A stretch of DNA of 64,000 nt from the NCBI RefSeq assembly GCF_000499845.2, contig NC_023759.2:18704272-18768271 (forward strand), read 5' to 3'. How positions within the stretch are numbered: position 1 is the stretch's first letter; each line of letters begins with the position of its first letter. Origin of the DNA: Phaseolus vulgaris (lineage: Eukaryota > Streptophyta > Magnoliopsida > Fabales > Fabaceae). The translations under genes were made by a program, and so were the position numbers. Below the pieces are notes generated by a model that saw only the letters and a list, made by a program, of their open reading frames with translations, was not told where the DNA came from and made no database searches. This document shows, in pieces, positions 36,991 to 47,619 of this stretch.

Positions 36991-37568
36991 CCATAATAGA
37001 ATGTAGCTGGTCATTTCCTGCATCGTAAAGTGATGCTTGTTCTTAGCAGAAGATTAATGAAAATCACCACATAACTATGTTGTTGTCCCCTTTTTTGTCT
37101 CCTATCCTGTTAGCAAAATTTGTCTCTTGTAACTTGATAAATGATGCTTTTAGTTCATCTTATTCTATTCTAATATCATCTAGTCAATCAACCTTTAGCC
37201 CTTATTATTCTAATCCAATCCAATATCATATGTATACACACTCAATGCTCGAGGCTCATTTTACTGTGTTCGATCCAGAAACCCTCTAATTTATTTTTTT
37301 CTGGCATGGCATACATCTTGCTCAAAACGTAACACAGTAAGCTCTTTGGATTATCCTGCTAAAGGGATGTGTAAACTTTTAATTACTTTGTTTAATCCAA
37401 CGAAATACGGTTGTTTTTCCTTGCTTAGTTTATGAGTTAAGTGTTTAGCAACTTAGACAGTGGAAATATAAAAATGATCAATACAAAACATATCCAACTC
37501 AAATTGTGTTTGGTAAAAGACAGATGAAAGAGTTATACCACCAGATGAAAAGTATATATAAACATTAT

Positions 37569-37703
37569 CTGGAGCATATGGCTTTGTTTCAAAAAGAGCC
37601 CACTCATTCGGAACCTTCATAAACCTGTCAAAGTCATCAAACATGCTCACACAAAATATATGTGCACTATTCAATTTGTACCCATGAGTCTTCTCTTTAG
37701 CAA
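37569..37703 (-). pseudogene. Captured exon of eIF3b (translation initiation factor 3 subunit B), fragment
   Basis: The minus-strand translation reads AKEKTHGYKLNSAHIFCVSM then FDDFDRFMKVPNEWALFETK and PYAP. This is the conserved stretch just after the RNA-recognition motif of plant eIF3b, a scaffold subunit of the translation initiation complex eIF3. The 135-bp block is exon-shaped. It is preceded on the minus strand by a T-rich tract ending in AG (37704-37705) and followed after CCAG by ATAATG, where a GT donor would be expected, so one G-to-A change would have destroyed the splice site. Retention of both intron edges indicates copying from genomic DNA rather than mRNA. No other eIF3b exons were found nearby, so it is a fragment, not a gene. 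Confidence 0.8.
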
Positions 37704-37867
37704 CTAAAAAAAAGCACCCAATTTAATCATACAAAATAAAAAAGATACAACCCAATATCCACTTAAAGTTATACAAACCCAATTCAAATTTATAAAATAG
37801 GGTAATTTCATTAAATTAGGTTTTCAGAAAGTTATACCTGTCTATAATCAATTTGGGAACTCAAGGT

Positions 37868-38194
37868 ACCAACTAGGTTGACCCACAAGGACTACTATGA
37901 CCCAGCCCATTATACGACACCGTCGAGCTCCGCAAGTGGTCTTTTTACAAGGCCCTCATCCCTGAGTTTGTCGCCACCCTTGTTTCCTCTACGTCACCAT
38001 CCTTGCGTCATCAGCTACAACCACTAGATCAATGTTGGCGACTTCTACGAAGGCGTTGGCATCCTCGGCATCGCTTGAGCCTTTGACGACATGATTTTCG
38101 TCCTCGTCTACTACACCGCGGACATTTTTGGGGGTCACACAAACCCCGTCGTCATGTTTGGGTTGTTTCTTGCTAGGAAGGTGTCGCTAGTGAG
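37868..38194 (+). pseudogene. Captured exon 1 fragment of a PIP2-type plasma membrane aquaporin
   Basis: The plus strand encodes pieces of PIP aquaporin exon 1 in several frames. HKDYYDP comes from the N-terminal tail, then ELRKWSFYKALIPEFVATL from the first membrane helix. After a scrambled, frameshifted part come GVGILGIA and [19 protein letters not shown] (half helix B with the first NPA box, here NPV), then [13 protein letters not shown]. The block stops at the usual PIP exon 1/intron 1 boundary (gtgag at 38190-38194), which suggests capture of genomic DNA. A stop replaces a Trp codon (GCT TGA GCC) and several Gly or Cys codons changed by G-to-A. PIP proteins conduct water across the plasma membrane; this fragment cannot. 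Its GC content is well above that of its neighbours. Confidence 0.85.
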
Positions 38195-38459
38195 ATGAAA
38201 TATTTTTGGAATAAGTTGCAGATAAAGGGAAAATGAATTAGGGAAGATAAAAGAGGAAGAGATTAAGAGAAAGGAGAAGGGATAAAGCTTGAGAGATAAA
38301 AAGCGAGAAGGTTGGACGAGGAAGGGCGATTGGTGAGAAGGAAAATGACGAGAGAGGCATATCAGATCTCTTAGTCGCGCAGACAGCTGCTCTCCATTTT
38401 CTTTTCTTCACTATTTCTCTTTCTCCTTTTCTATGTGCTAACCCTAACTGAATAACAAG

Positions 38460-38833
38460 GCTAATACATATTTTCCGTATGTAACACACTATTCCGTATG
38501 TAAAAATTTCTGATTTTTTAATTAAATATGTAATATATTATATACAGACACAATCCGTATGTAATAATTTTCGATTTTTTTAATTAAAAATGTAATGTTG
38601 TATATACAAATATAATTCGTATGTAATTATTTCCGCTTCATAGCGCCAAAATTACATACGAATTATGTCCATATGTAATTACTTTTGGTTTACATACGGA
38701 AAAATCCGTATGTAATGTGTATTTACATACTGAATTAAATAAGTATGTAAATATTCGTATGTAATGCTCAATTACATATGGATTCGTATCTGTTGGTAAT
38801 AATCAATATGTAAATAAATAATTTCTTGTAGTG
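38460..38833. repeat. Right subterminal repeats and terminus of the second CACTA element
   Basis: Repeated (t)tccgtatgtaa and ttacatacgna words in both orientations (for example at 38475, 38500, 38560, 38620, 38655, 38695-38715, 38745) lead to the terminus tttcttgtagtg at 38822-38833. The same words occur at 22880-23120. Confidence 0.85.
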
Positions 38834-39500
38834 ATGCTCCCTTAGCTTTCCTAACAAAGATGCAATGGTCAATGTAGTTAAATCCTTTGATTCTGAAATG
38901 GGAGTGACCTTTGGCTGCCAAGATTTATCCAAGCATTTGAGGATCTTGATGTTCAACTCCTCTCTTTCAAAGATTTTGCCAAGATCAATGAGATGATGTA
39001 CAATGTGAGTAAATCTCTTCTGCACCTTAGAGATGGTTTCCCCTTTCAACATCCTAAACATTTCATACTTTTCGATTAAGGCATGCTTTCTTGCCCTCTT
39101 CACATTTGTTATGCCTTCGTGGGTTACTTCAAGGATACATCTCCTTTGTCCATCTACATTGAGAGTCTATGAAAAATTCTTCTGAATTCAAAGGAAAAGT
39201 TATAATGTTCTTGACAATGCAATCATATTGAGCCTTTCTTTCCTTCACTCTCAGTCCTTTAAGACCAAGGTTTTTCAATAAAAAAACATTATCTTTTTCA
39301 ACCTTAGGAATAAAAGAACCATTGTGATAGCATCCCAGATTCCTCTATCAATTGACTCAACAAAAATTTTCATTCTTACCTTCCAAAATTGAAAGTTCAG
39401 CCCACAAAACAAAGGTGAATTGTACCCTCCCCAAAGGATATTTTTCCAGCCATTTTAAAAAAGATTTAGGATCGAAACTTGAATAACTTTCAAGGACTCA
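38834..39500 (-). pseudogene. Ty1/copia gag fragment (UBN2-type)
   Basis: On the minus strand from about 39480: NFQFWKVRMKIFVESIDRGI, then a frameshifted section, then KRARKHALIEKYEMFRMLKG and ISKVQKRFTHIVHHLIDLGK, ending at TIASLLGKLREH at 38834. That is exactly where the CACTA terminus begins, so the CACTA element cut this gag. The pattern is the gag domain of plant copia elements. The rest of the element is absent to the left. Confidence 0.85.
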
Positions 39501-39540
39501 GCTCCTAATGGTAATTGTTAGAATGTGTGGCCAAAACCGG

Positions 39541-39567
39541 GAGGGGGGGAGGGGGGGGGGGGGGGGG
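39541..39567 (+). repeat. Poly-G run
   Basis: A seven-G run, one A, then seventeen consecutive G lie just before ttgaattg at the edge of a copia LTR-like repeat. Such runs are unstable in copying and sequencing, so the length may be unreliable. Confidence 0.8.
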
Positions 39568-39573
39568 TTGAAT

Positions 39574-41262
39574 TGTTATAACAATATTTTTTGCAAAGAT
39601 TAGAAGTAGAGTGAAAAGTTCTGTAAAATTCAACCAATTGATTTTCTGTTCAACTAGATAAAATTTCATATTTACAGTTCTTTATGAAAAATCAACCAGG
39701 AAACAACTGTTTTTTTATACTAGAAAACAAAGAACAAATTACAAGACAATGTATAAGAGTAGGGAAAGAGAGATTCACAGAGAGAGATTTATACTGGTTC
39801 ACTCTTAACCAAGAGATACATCCAACTAACCACTGAGAATTTACTATGCAATCAAAACTAGATTACAAAACACACACCAAGAATGTTGATCTTGAACCCC
39901 TCAAGAACACACAACACTCCTTGGCAATACCACAGTTCCAAGAAACCATTTCTGAAACTGATTTACACAAAATTATAATATTCCAAGAAGGAAAGCAGAA
40001 TACACTTAGGCTTTACAAAACAGTAGTACAAATGAATAGAAAACCCATATCCTATTTCACACACAAACAATGATTCAAAAGCTCTTGATCTTCACTTGAA
40101 AACATTTTTAATAAACTTTTTTTCTTGTTCTTTTCAAATGATCACAAAACAGTCTTTATATAGACTAAAAGAAGTAGTTAAAATAATTAGATCATTAATC
40201 AAAAGCAGTTTGAAACATTTAAAATCAGTTTGGATTCATAACAAAATTCTATTAGAAAAACAACTAATTCATTTATTTTTCGGTTAAGGATTTCATATAA
40301 AACAACTAGTTGTTTTATCGAAATAACCGACTGCTTTTGTCTTACAGAAAAGACAAAAGAAAGCAAACTTTTTTCAAAAAATCTAGGTGCCAATCAACTA
40401 GTTGTTTTCACAATATTTTTCGCAAAGATTAGAAGTAGAGTGAAAAGTTCTGTAAAATTCAACCAATTGATTTTCTGTTCAACTAGATAAAATTTTAGAT
40501 TTATAGTTCTTTATGAAAAATCAACCAGTTGTTTTATCGAAACAACTACTTGTTTATACTAGAAAACAAAGAACAAATTACAAGGCAATGTATAAGAGTA
40601 GGGAAAAATAGATTCACACAGAGGGATTTATACTGGTTCACTCTTAACCAAGAGTTACATCTAGTCCTCAACTAACCACTGAGAATTTACTATGCAATCA
40701 AAACTAGATTACAAAACACACACCAAGAATGTTGATCTTGACCCCTCATGAACACACAACACTCCTTGGCAATACCACAGTTCTCAGAAACCATTTCTGA
40801 AACTGATTTACACAAAATTATAATATTCAAAGAAGGAAAAAAGAACACACTTGGGCTTTACAAAACATTAGTACAAATGAATAGAAAACCCATATCCTAT
40901 TTCACACACAAGCAATGATTCAAAAGCTCTTGATCTTCACTTGAAACGTTTTTAATAAACTTTTTTTCTTGTTTTTTCAAATGATCACAAAACTGTCTTT
41001 ATATAGAGTAAAAGAAGTAGTTAAAATTATTAGATCATTAATCAAAAGCAGTTTGAAACATTTAAAATCAGTGTGGATTCATAACAAAGTTCTATTAGAA
41101 AAACAACTGATTGATTTATTTTTCGGTTAATGATTTAATATAAATCAACCAGTTTTTTTTATCGAAATAACCGACTGTTTTTACCTTACAGAAAAAACAA
41201 AAGAAAGCAAAGCCTTTTCAAAATCTTTGAAAAACACTAGGTGGCAATCAACCAGTTGTTTC
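39574..41262. repeat. Tandem duplication, about 840 bp, two copies (copia LTR-like)
   Basis: Copy A (about 39574-40410) starts TGTTATAACAATATTTT and ends GTTGTTTTCA. Copy B (40411 to about 41262) follows directly, starting caatatttttcgcaaag. They match along nearly their whole length with scattered small differences. Each contains inverted short motifs (caactagttg, aaccagttgttttatcg) and a tatatagact/tatatagagt TATA-like box. Position next to copia gag and the TG...CA ends of copy A suggest two LTR copies joined head to tail. Confidence 0.8.
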
Positions 41263-41940
41263 GAAAAATGAACTCGATAAAAAAACTTGTTGTAGTTACA
41301 AAACTTTGAACAACAACTTTTTCACTTGATTAATTTGAAAACACTTCTTTCAAAAATTGATCTTGGATTACTAGAAGTGAATTGACAAAACAAAATCTAC
41401 TAAACAACACCTACAAACACTGCAACAGGTTTTTCAAATCTTAAAAGCAGATTTAGAAACATCAAAGCTCCTTGTTGAACACAATTATACAACAAGTTTC
41501 AGGTAATATCTAGGCTTACTTTGTCTATATATGTACAATTTCACTTGACAATAATTAATGTTTGGCATTTACTTTTATTTTTATTATTTTACAAAAAAAT
41601 ATTTTAAAGAGTAATATTAAAATATTAATTCACTTTAATGTAATTAATTATTTTTGATTTGAAGTTAATTTTTCTATAAATGAACGGAAACTAATGTAGT
41701 AATTTTTAATAAATTTTAAAGAAAATAAGCCTACAATATTAATGAGTTTCATCTCTTCTCCCCATTCATTTCAATCCATGAAGAGTGTTGTTATTACAAT
41801 AGTTTTTTCTTTTACTATTTGTTATTAGTTACTTCTTATGAATAACTATCGATGTTGAGGAAAAGAAATTAACAAATTAATCAACACAACACAACAATTT
41901 AGCTTGATGTAAGAAAATAGACGTTCAATAATATAAACCA
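41263..41940. other. AT-rich intergenic DNA upstream of eRF1
   Basis: No gene or repeat pair was recognised. The stretch up to about 41520 may be the end of the copia LTR (closing acaacaagtttca). The eRF1 promoter should lie in the right part, but no convincing TATA box was picked out. Confidence 0.4.
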
Positions 41941-41949
41941 AAACAGAGA

Positions 41950-43112
41950 AGATTAGTTTTAATAATCCAATACAAAATTCTCCTTCTTCTCCTCTTCACG
42001 GTTTCTGCTTCAGAAGCGCAGGCCAAAACCCTAGCCGGAGAGATTCTCATTCCTCACCCAAACATACACATAGGTGAGTAGATACATATCACTCCCATTT
42101 ATTTGTTCCCAGTTTTGGTCCAATCACAAGTTGGACCTTCTGTTCATCTACTTTTTATTTATTTTATTTGTGGTGTTTTAGAAGCAACGTTTTCTTATTA
42201 CTTTGATTTGTTTCTGGTTACTGTTGTTAGAAGGATTGCTATCTGGGGTTGCAGTATGACTTCAATTTCCCCTGCTTTGACTAGAAAATTGGACCCTTTT
42301 AAAAAATATATTTTATTTTTATTTTGTTAATACGGAAAATGAAAATACTGAAGTTGGGTATAACTAAGATTGGGTCTTTTAAATGAAGTTCTGTTATGAA
42401 CTTTGGTTGACTGATATGAAGTTCATGGGTTTCTGGTTTTAACACCAATACTCATCGAATTCCTTTGCTTGCAGTTAACTTTTTATTTTTTTTATGCAAA
42501 AGTGGCGATCTACTTATGGGTTTCTGTTTGTGTGATTTTTTTTATTATTTATTTTTGGATTCAATTTTTTTACATGTCAACTGTATCTGTTACATCTTTA
42601 ATCATTTGTTTTTGTGACTCATGGGACCACTGTTCTTCTGTAACTTTGCTTTAGTCTACCAATTATGAAATCATGGTAGCTTGCAGGTATTAAAATTAGT
42701 GTTGGAAGTATATTAATACATTTGTATGGGTACCGCGATGTCAAATATAATGAACTTATCAAATCATTCTTCATGCTATGATGTTTGTGCATGTACATCA
42801 TTTATAAATTATTTTGAGCACCTTATGCCTAAAGTTGTGTTGGATCTGGGGTTTAGGCACTACCGTTCTGACGTTCTTCACTGCTAATTGCTTATTTGAC
42901 TCTGTAATCATGGAAGAAGATGCTTATCAATTTACTGGTGTTTGATTCTGTCAGCCTTATCACTAAGCATGCATATATAACAGATATACATAATATTCCT
43001 TCTTTATTGTATTAATATTGTTCAACAATACAAGTAAATGTACTAAAATGTTTGTGATTTTGTAAGTGTTTTGGTGATGATTATCTGAGCGTCACCTTCC
43101 ATTTGGTTACAG
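41950..43112 (+). other. eRF1 5' UTR exon and 5' UTR intron
   Basis: A pyrimidine-rich leader with aaaaccctagcc ends at 42073 in a good donor (atag|gtgagt). The intron runs 42074-43112, T-rich throughout, and ends in ggttacag. The translation start follows 30 bases later. An intron in the 5' UTR before an intronless coding region is common in plant translation-factor genes. The transcription start is not determined; 41950 is approximate. Confidence 0.7.
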
Positions 43113-43142
43113 TTTAGGCTATTCTTTCTGCGGTTACCAACA

Positions 43143-44456
43143 ATGGCTGATGGTCACGAATCAGACAAGAACATTGAGATATGGAAGATCAAGAAATTGA
43201 TCAAAGCATTGGAAACTGCAAGGGGAAATGGTACAAGCATGATTTCTCTGATTATGCCTCCTCGTGATCAGGTTTCTCGTGTGACTAAGATGTTGGGAGA
43301 TGAATTTGGAACTGCTTCAAATATCAAAAGCAGGGTGAACCGGCAGTCAGTGTTGGGTGCCATTACTTCTGCTCAACAGAGGTTGAAACTGTATAATAAG
43401 GTTCCTCCCAATGGTTTGGTCCTTTATACTGGCACCATTGTCACAGAAGATGGCAAGGAAAAAAAGGTGACAATTGATTTTGAACCTTTTAAGCCTATCA
43501 ATGCGTCACTTTACCTCTGTGACAACAAGTTTCACACAGAAGCTCTTAATGAACTTTTAGAATCTGATGACAAGTTTGGTTTTATTATTATGGATGGAAA
43601 TGGAACCCTTTTTGGGACATTAAGTGGAAATACACGTGAGATTCTTCATAAATTTAGTGTTGATCTACCAAAGAAACACGGTAGAGGAGGGCAGTCAGCT
43701 CTGCGTTTTGCTCGTCTTCGCATGGAAAAGCGGCACAATTACGTGAGGAAGACTGCAGAACTTGCTACTCAGTTCTTCATCAATCCTGCTACTAGTCAAC
43801 CTAATGTTTCTGGACTTATACTTGCTGGTTCAGCTGACTTCAAGACAGAGCTTAGCCAGTCAGATATGTTTGATCCTCGATTGCAAGCAAAAATATTAAA
43901 TGTGGTTGATGTTTCCTACGGTGGAGAAAATGGGTTTAACCAAGCTATTGAGTTATCTGCGGAGCTGTTATCTAATGTGAAGTTCATTCAAGAGAAACGG
44001 TTGATAGGAAAATATTTTGAGGAAATCAGCCAGGATACTGGGAAATACGTCTTTGGGGTTGATGACACATTGAAGGCTCTGGAGATGGGTGCTGTGGAAA
44101 TACTAATTGTGTGGGAAAATTTGGATATTAACAGATATGTACTAAAAAATAGTTCTACTGCTGAGATTCTGATAAAGCACTTGAACAAGGAGCAAGAGTC
44201 TAATCAGAGCAATTTCAGAGATCAGGTCACCCCTGCAGAGTTAGAAGTTCAGGAGAAGATGCCCTTGCTTGAGTGGTTTGCGAATGAGTACAAAAAATTT
44301 GGATGCTCACTGGAATTTGTGACCAACAAATCCCAAGAGGGATCACAGTTTTGCAGAGGGTTTGGTGGTATTGGTGGTATCCTACGCTACCAGCTTGACA
44401 TCAGATCGTTTGATGAGTTATCTGATGATGGAGAAGTGGACGTGGATTCTGATTAA
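43143..44456 (+). CDS. ERF1: Eukaryotic peptide chain release factor subunit 1 (eRF1)
   Basis: A single-exon frame of 437 residues, the same length as human eRF1. It recognises all three stop codons in the ribosomal A site and triggers peptide release in the cytosol together with the GTPase eRF3. Domain 1 contains TASNIKS (residues 58-63) and the YLCDNKF motif (124-130), both used for stop-codon reading. Domain 2 contains GRGGQ, with GGQ at 182-184, the residues that promote hydrolysis in the peptidyl-transferase centre. Domain 3 (about 280-437) binds eRF3 and ends in an acidic tail ([14 protein letters not shown]). The start at 43143 (caacaatggct) gives the conserved N-terminus [20 protein letters not shown]. 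All key residues are intact, so the gene looks functional. Confidence 0.98.
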   Translation: MADGHESDKNIEIWKIKKLIKALETARGNGTSMISLIMPPRDQVSRVTKMLGDEFGTASNIKSRVNRQSVLGAITSAQQRLKLYNKVPPNGLVLYTGTIVTEDGKEKKVTIDFEPFKPINASLYLCDNKFHTEALNELLESDDKFGFIIMDGNGTLFGTLSGNTREILHKFSVDLPKKHGRGGQSALRFARLRMEKRHNYVRKTAELATQFFINPATSQPNVSGLILAGSADFKTELSQSDMFDPRLQAKILNVVDVSYGGENGFNQAIELSAELLSNVKFIQEKRLIGKYFEEISQDTGKYVFGVDDTLKALEMGAVEILIVWENLDINRYVLKNSSTAEILIKHLNKEQESNQSNFRDQVTPAELEVQEKMPLLEWFANEYKKFGCSLEFVTNKSQEGSQFCRGFGGIGGILRYQLDIRSFDELSDDGEVDVDSD

Positions 44457-45411
44457 GCATCTCTTATACTGTATGTAGTGCTTTCATCACATTTTTCAAT
44501 AATACAATGAAGCACTATAACCTCCATTTTAAAAATTCTTAGATATTTACTTGGATTTTATGGTGCTAAGACTTCTCCTTTGTTCTTACATGCACACCAT
44601 ATATGTATCATTAACTTCCTTTGGTTAATTATTGTATTCTCATTACAACTCTAGGAAATCATTATTCAAGTCAAAGATATGAAAGTTTCTATGATAAAAA
44701 AATTAATTTTCTACTTAATTTTCAAATTTTACGTCTTATTTTCAATTATTTTACCATTTGAAATTTCAAAATTATACATGTATTAGTTAGCTGTCCAGTT
44801 ATTAGCAATGTAATAACGTGATTAATATGTAATATATTTTTAAATTATATATTTTCATCCTTACAGAACTATCTTTTTTACTACAAATCCAATAGAAGGT
44901 TTCTACAAAGTAAAATTAAAAGTTTTAACAGTATTTCCACTCCTCAATTACTGAATTACTTCTTCCTTGAGTGATGCTCCTTCCTCTAGGCCATCCTCCT
45001 TCTCTGATGTATATGCACCACACCCTGATGAATTCATATTTTTCTAATCTATGCTTTCCTTCATATTTAGGATATTATTCTTGCTTTTGTTAATATTTTT
45101 AGTTTTAGAAATGTATTTTGAAAATATAAAAGATGTATTATATAAAAGAGTTTTTTATTTATTTTATTAATATACTCTCTCTATATATAGAGTAAAATAT
45201 AACAAAATATCAATTTTAGTGTTATTTCAATCTTAATTTTCTAAATTTAAATAATAAATAAATAAATATTTATCTTTATTTAAAAGATATTTATAAAAAA
45301 CTGAAAGATTTCCTAAAAGCTAATTTAAATATAAGATATTAAATAAATCTTCGACATTCTTTCTTGCTTTAATATATGTTTATCTTAATTTCAAATTTGA
45401 TTCTCCTTCTT
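44457..45411. other. eRF1 3' UTR and AT-rich intergenic DNA
   Basis: The first ~100 bases include aataatacaatgaa (about 44498), a likely polyadenylation region. The rest is very AT-rich with no recognised gene or repeat. Confidence 0.5.
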
Positions 45412-46500
45412 TTAATCCTTGGTTTCCTTAGGTTTTTTTTTTTTTAATTTTGTCTTTCTCTTTCTTCCATGAGATACATCTTCATCCAATTTGACATTCC
45501 TTATTATATTTCTTCTTTTATCAACCTCATCTTTGTGTATTGTGAATTTCATGGTAGTGACATTGCACCTTTGATAGATGTTAGAATGGTTCTTCATCTA
45601 TTTTCTCGTCTTGAGCATCAAACTTCTTTAAGAGATATCCATCTTTTTTTATATTGATCCTTCTTTTATATCTTATTCTTTGTAGTCAACTCCTCTTTCA
45701 TCAAATTTAAAGAAAAACTTTTGTCTTTCATACGAACTTTGAGTACTTTTAGGTTGTGCATCTTTAATAACACAAAATTTGTTCTCAAAAGACATCTTAT
45801 AATCTTTCCCTAATAGTAGAGCAACACTTAACAAATTTTGATTAATCTTAGTGATATACAAGACATCAAAAATTAATTTGACACATGAATAAATTGTAAT
45901 TACAATTTCCCTAATACCTTTAGAACAATTTGTTTTTCATTCCTAATTTTACTTCAAAAATATTTGATTTGTTAAGTTCTTTTGAAAAGTTCTCAATCAT
46001 AAGTCATGTGGTTTGTACAACCACTATCTATAAACCAATCTTTTGTAGATTTGTTGGTTGTAATATACGATGTTTCAAGAAATAGTTTCTCTTATGATTC
46101 GTCCTTTACAATCTAGACATCTTAGGGATATTAAGATTTGCATATCTTTTATACATGTCTTAATTGACCACATTTATGGCATTTTACATCTAATTTCTAG
46201 CAATACTTGTTGTGTTTTGTGATTATTTTTCTTGTAGTACAAAATAGAAAAGAACATGTGTTATTGTTTGGTTGTATTTGTTTTTTTTTTTGTAATTTTT
46301 GACTTTGAGAGCACCTTCGACAATATGAAGCAAAGTACCTTGAACAACACAATCTTCTCATTAATCTTCGTTGCTCTTGTACTTGCAAGACATGTATCAC
46401 TTATGTCAAAGTAATTGTAGACAAATCTTTTGTGTTTTCTAATGAAGGAATAGACGATTCATTTCTCTTTGGCATCGGTACCAACACTTTCTCAATTAGT
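45412..46500 (-). pseudogene. Ty1/copia protease and pre-integrase relic
   Basis: On the minus strand, KDWFIDSGCTNHMTYD (about 46045-45995) is a copia protease active-site region. It is followed after many stops by ITKINQNLLSVALLLGKDY and FENKFCVIKDA (45861-45770), the conserved segment before integrase. The frame is interrupted throughout. No LTRs were found around it. It ends shortly before a CACTA-like terminus at 46549. Confidence 0.75.
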
Positions 46501-46548
46501 CTTTAATTAGGAACTCCTTGTCCAAATTTTTTTCTTGTTATCAATACC

Positions 46549-46850
46549 CACTATAGTAAAAATTGGTTTGACCAACAGTTAAAAGTTGTTGGTAGTTCCA
46601 AAATTGTCAATAAATAGGAATTTCCAAAAAAAAAAAGACGATGAATGATTCGTCGGTAAAATGCTTGTTGAAAAATTTATCGATGAAAATTATAAAGTTT
46701 GTCGATAATTATTAACAAATATATCCTTTGATTATTACTGACAAGGTAATAAAGGAAGGATATATCCGTCGATAATTACTGAGGGGTATATCCATCAATA
46801 ATTATTGAAGAATATGTTTGTTGGTAATTATCAAATGATGTGTCATTCTT
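46549..46850. mobile_element. CACTA-like terminus with subterminal repeats
   Basis: CACTATAGTAAAAATTGG starts at 46549 and is followed by a block (46600-46830) of diverged copies of a gtcgataatta(c/t)tga unit in both orientations. This is the usual layout of a CACTA end. No matching right end was found, so only one end is assigned. Confidence 0.55.
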
Positions 46851-47619
46851 TGAACCATCTGGAAAATTTGAATATATACAAGCACAAGCACTTGTTAAGT
46901 ATTTGCTTTAACATAAGGAATTAAAATGGCCAAAATAAATTATTACAACAATCAAACTAACAACCATATGTAAAATTGTGCACACAATTGCAATAAATGT
47001 GATCAGAACTTACTCAAGATATGGTTTAACTTCGGTGCAATTGATTAACAAATGAACACAAGTTGAGTTCAACTCAACATCAGTTAACCAATGACTCAAC
47101 TCCTTCCTTTTATGATGATCAACTTGTTGGGACTTTGATAACCTTGACTCATGTGTTTGACTTTGAAATTTTGTTACATTCCTAGAATAGTGCAGTGACA
47201 ACATGAAACTGTTGAGATAATGAGAACAAAAGTACGTTGTCCATAATGCAAGTATGTTGCACAAATTGATCCTTCAACTATGACTTTATTTTTTATTGAT
47301 AATTTGGAATCACCCATGAATCTACATAAAAAAAACTCCATGCATTATGATTCATAAGCATGGTTATCGAATCAATATTAGAATTATGAATTGTTTTTCA
47401 ATTTTTTTGAATCGTGAATCGAATTTTATTATAAGTTGTAAGATACATAATAAATAAAATATTATGTTTTAAATAAAAATAAGTGACATGAAATAAAACA
47501 TTAGAAATATCACATATGAAAATGAAGTCAAAATGTTCAATCCACAAAATTAAAACACAATAATAAAATGTAAAATATTATTTTTTATATTTAAATCCTA
47601 CATCTTAATTTTATGCTTT

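Larger units (their letters stand above)
22864..38833. mobile_element. Second CACTA-like element, gene-capturing, filled by nested retrotransposons
   Basis: The right end reads tttcttgtagtg at 38822-38833, the complement of the standard CACTACAAGAAA terminus. The left end at 22864 is a decayed version (agttacaagaaa). Both ends are followed inwards by the same unusual repeat built from ttacatacgga and tccgtatgtaa (22880-23120 and 38460-38800). Leaving out the nested retrotransposon DNA, the element would be about 3 kb. It has no transposase but carries exon fragments of eIF3b and a PIP aquaporin. The flanking 3-bp target duplication does not match (ctt versus atg), and the flanks are different retrotransposons, so treating the two ends as one element is an inference. 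Confidence 0.55.

Noticed and set aside
37077..37289. Frame of 70 codons in the CACTA capture region
   Set aside because: Composition is like intron DNA and no protein family is recognised, so it was not called as a captured gene.
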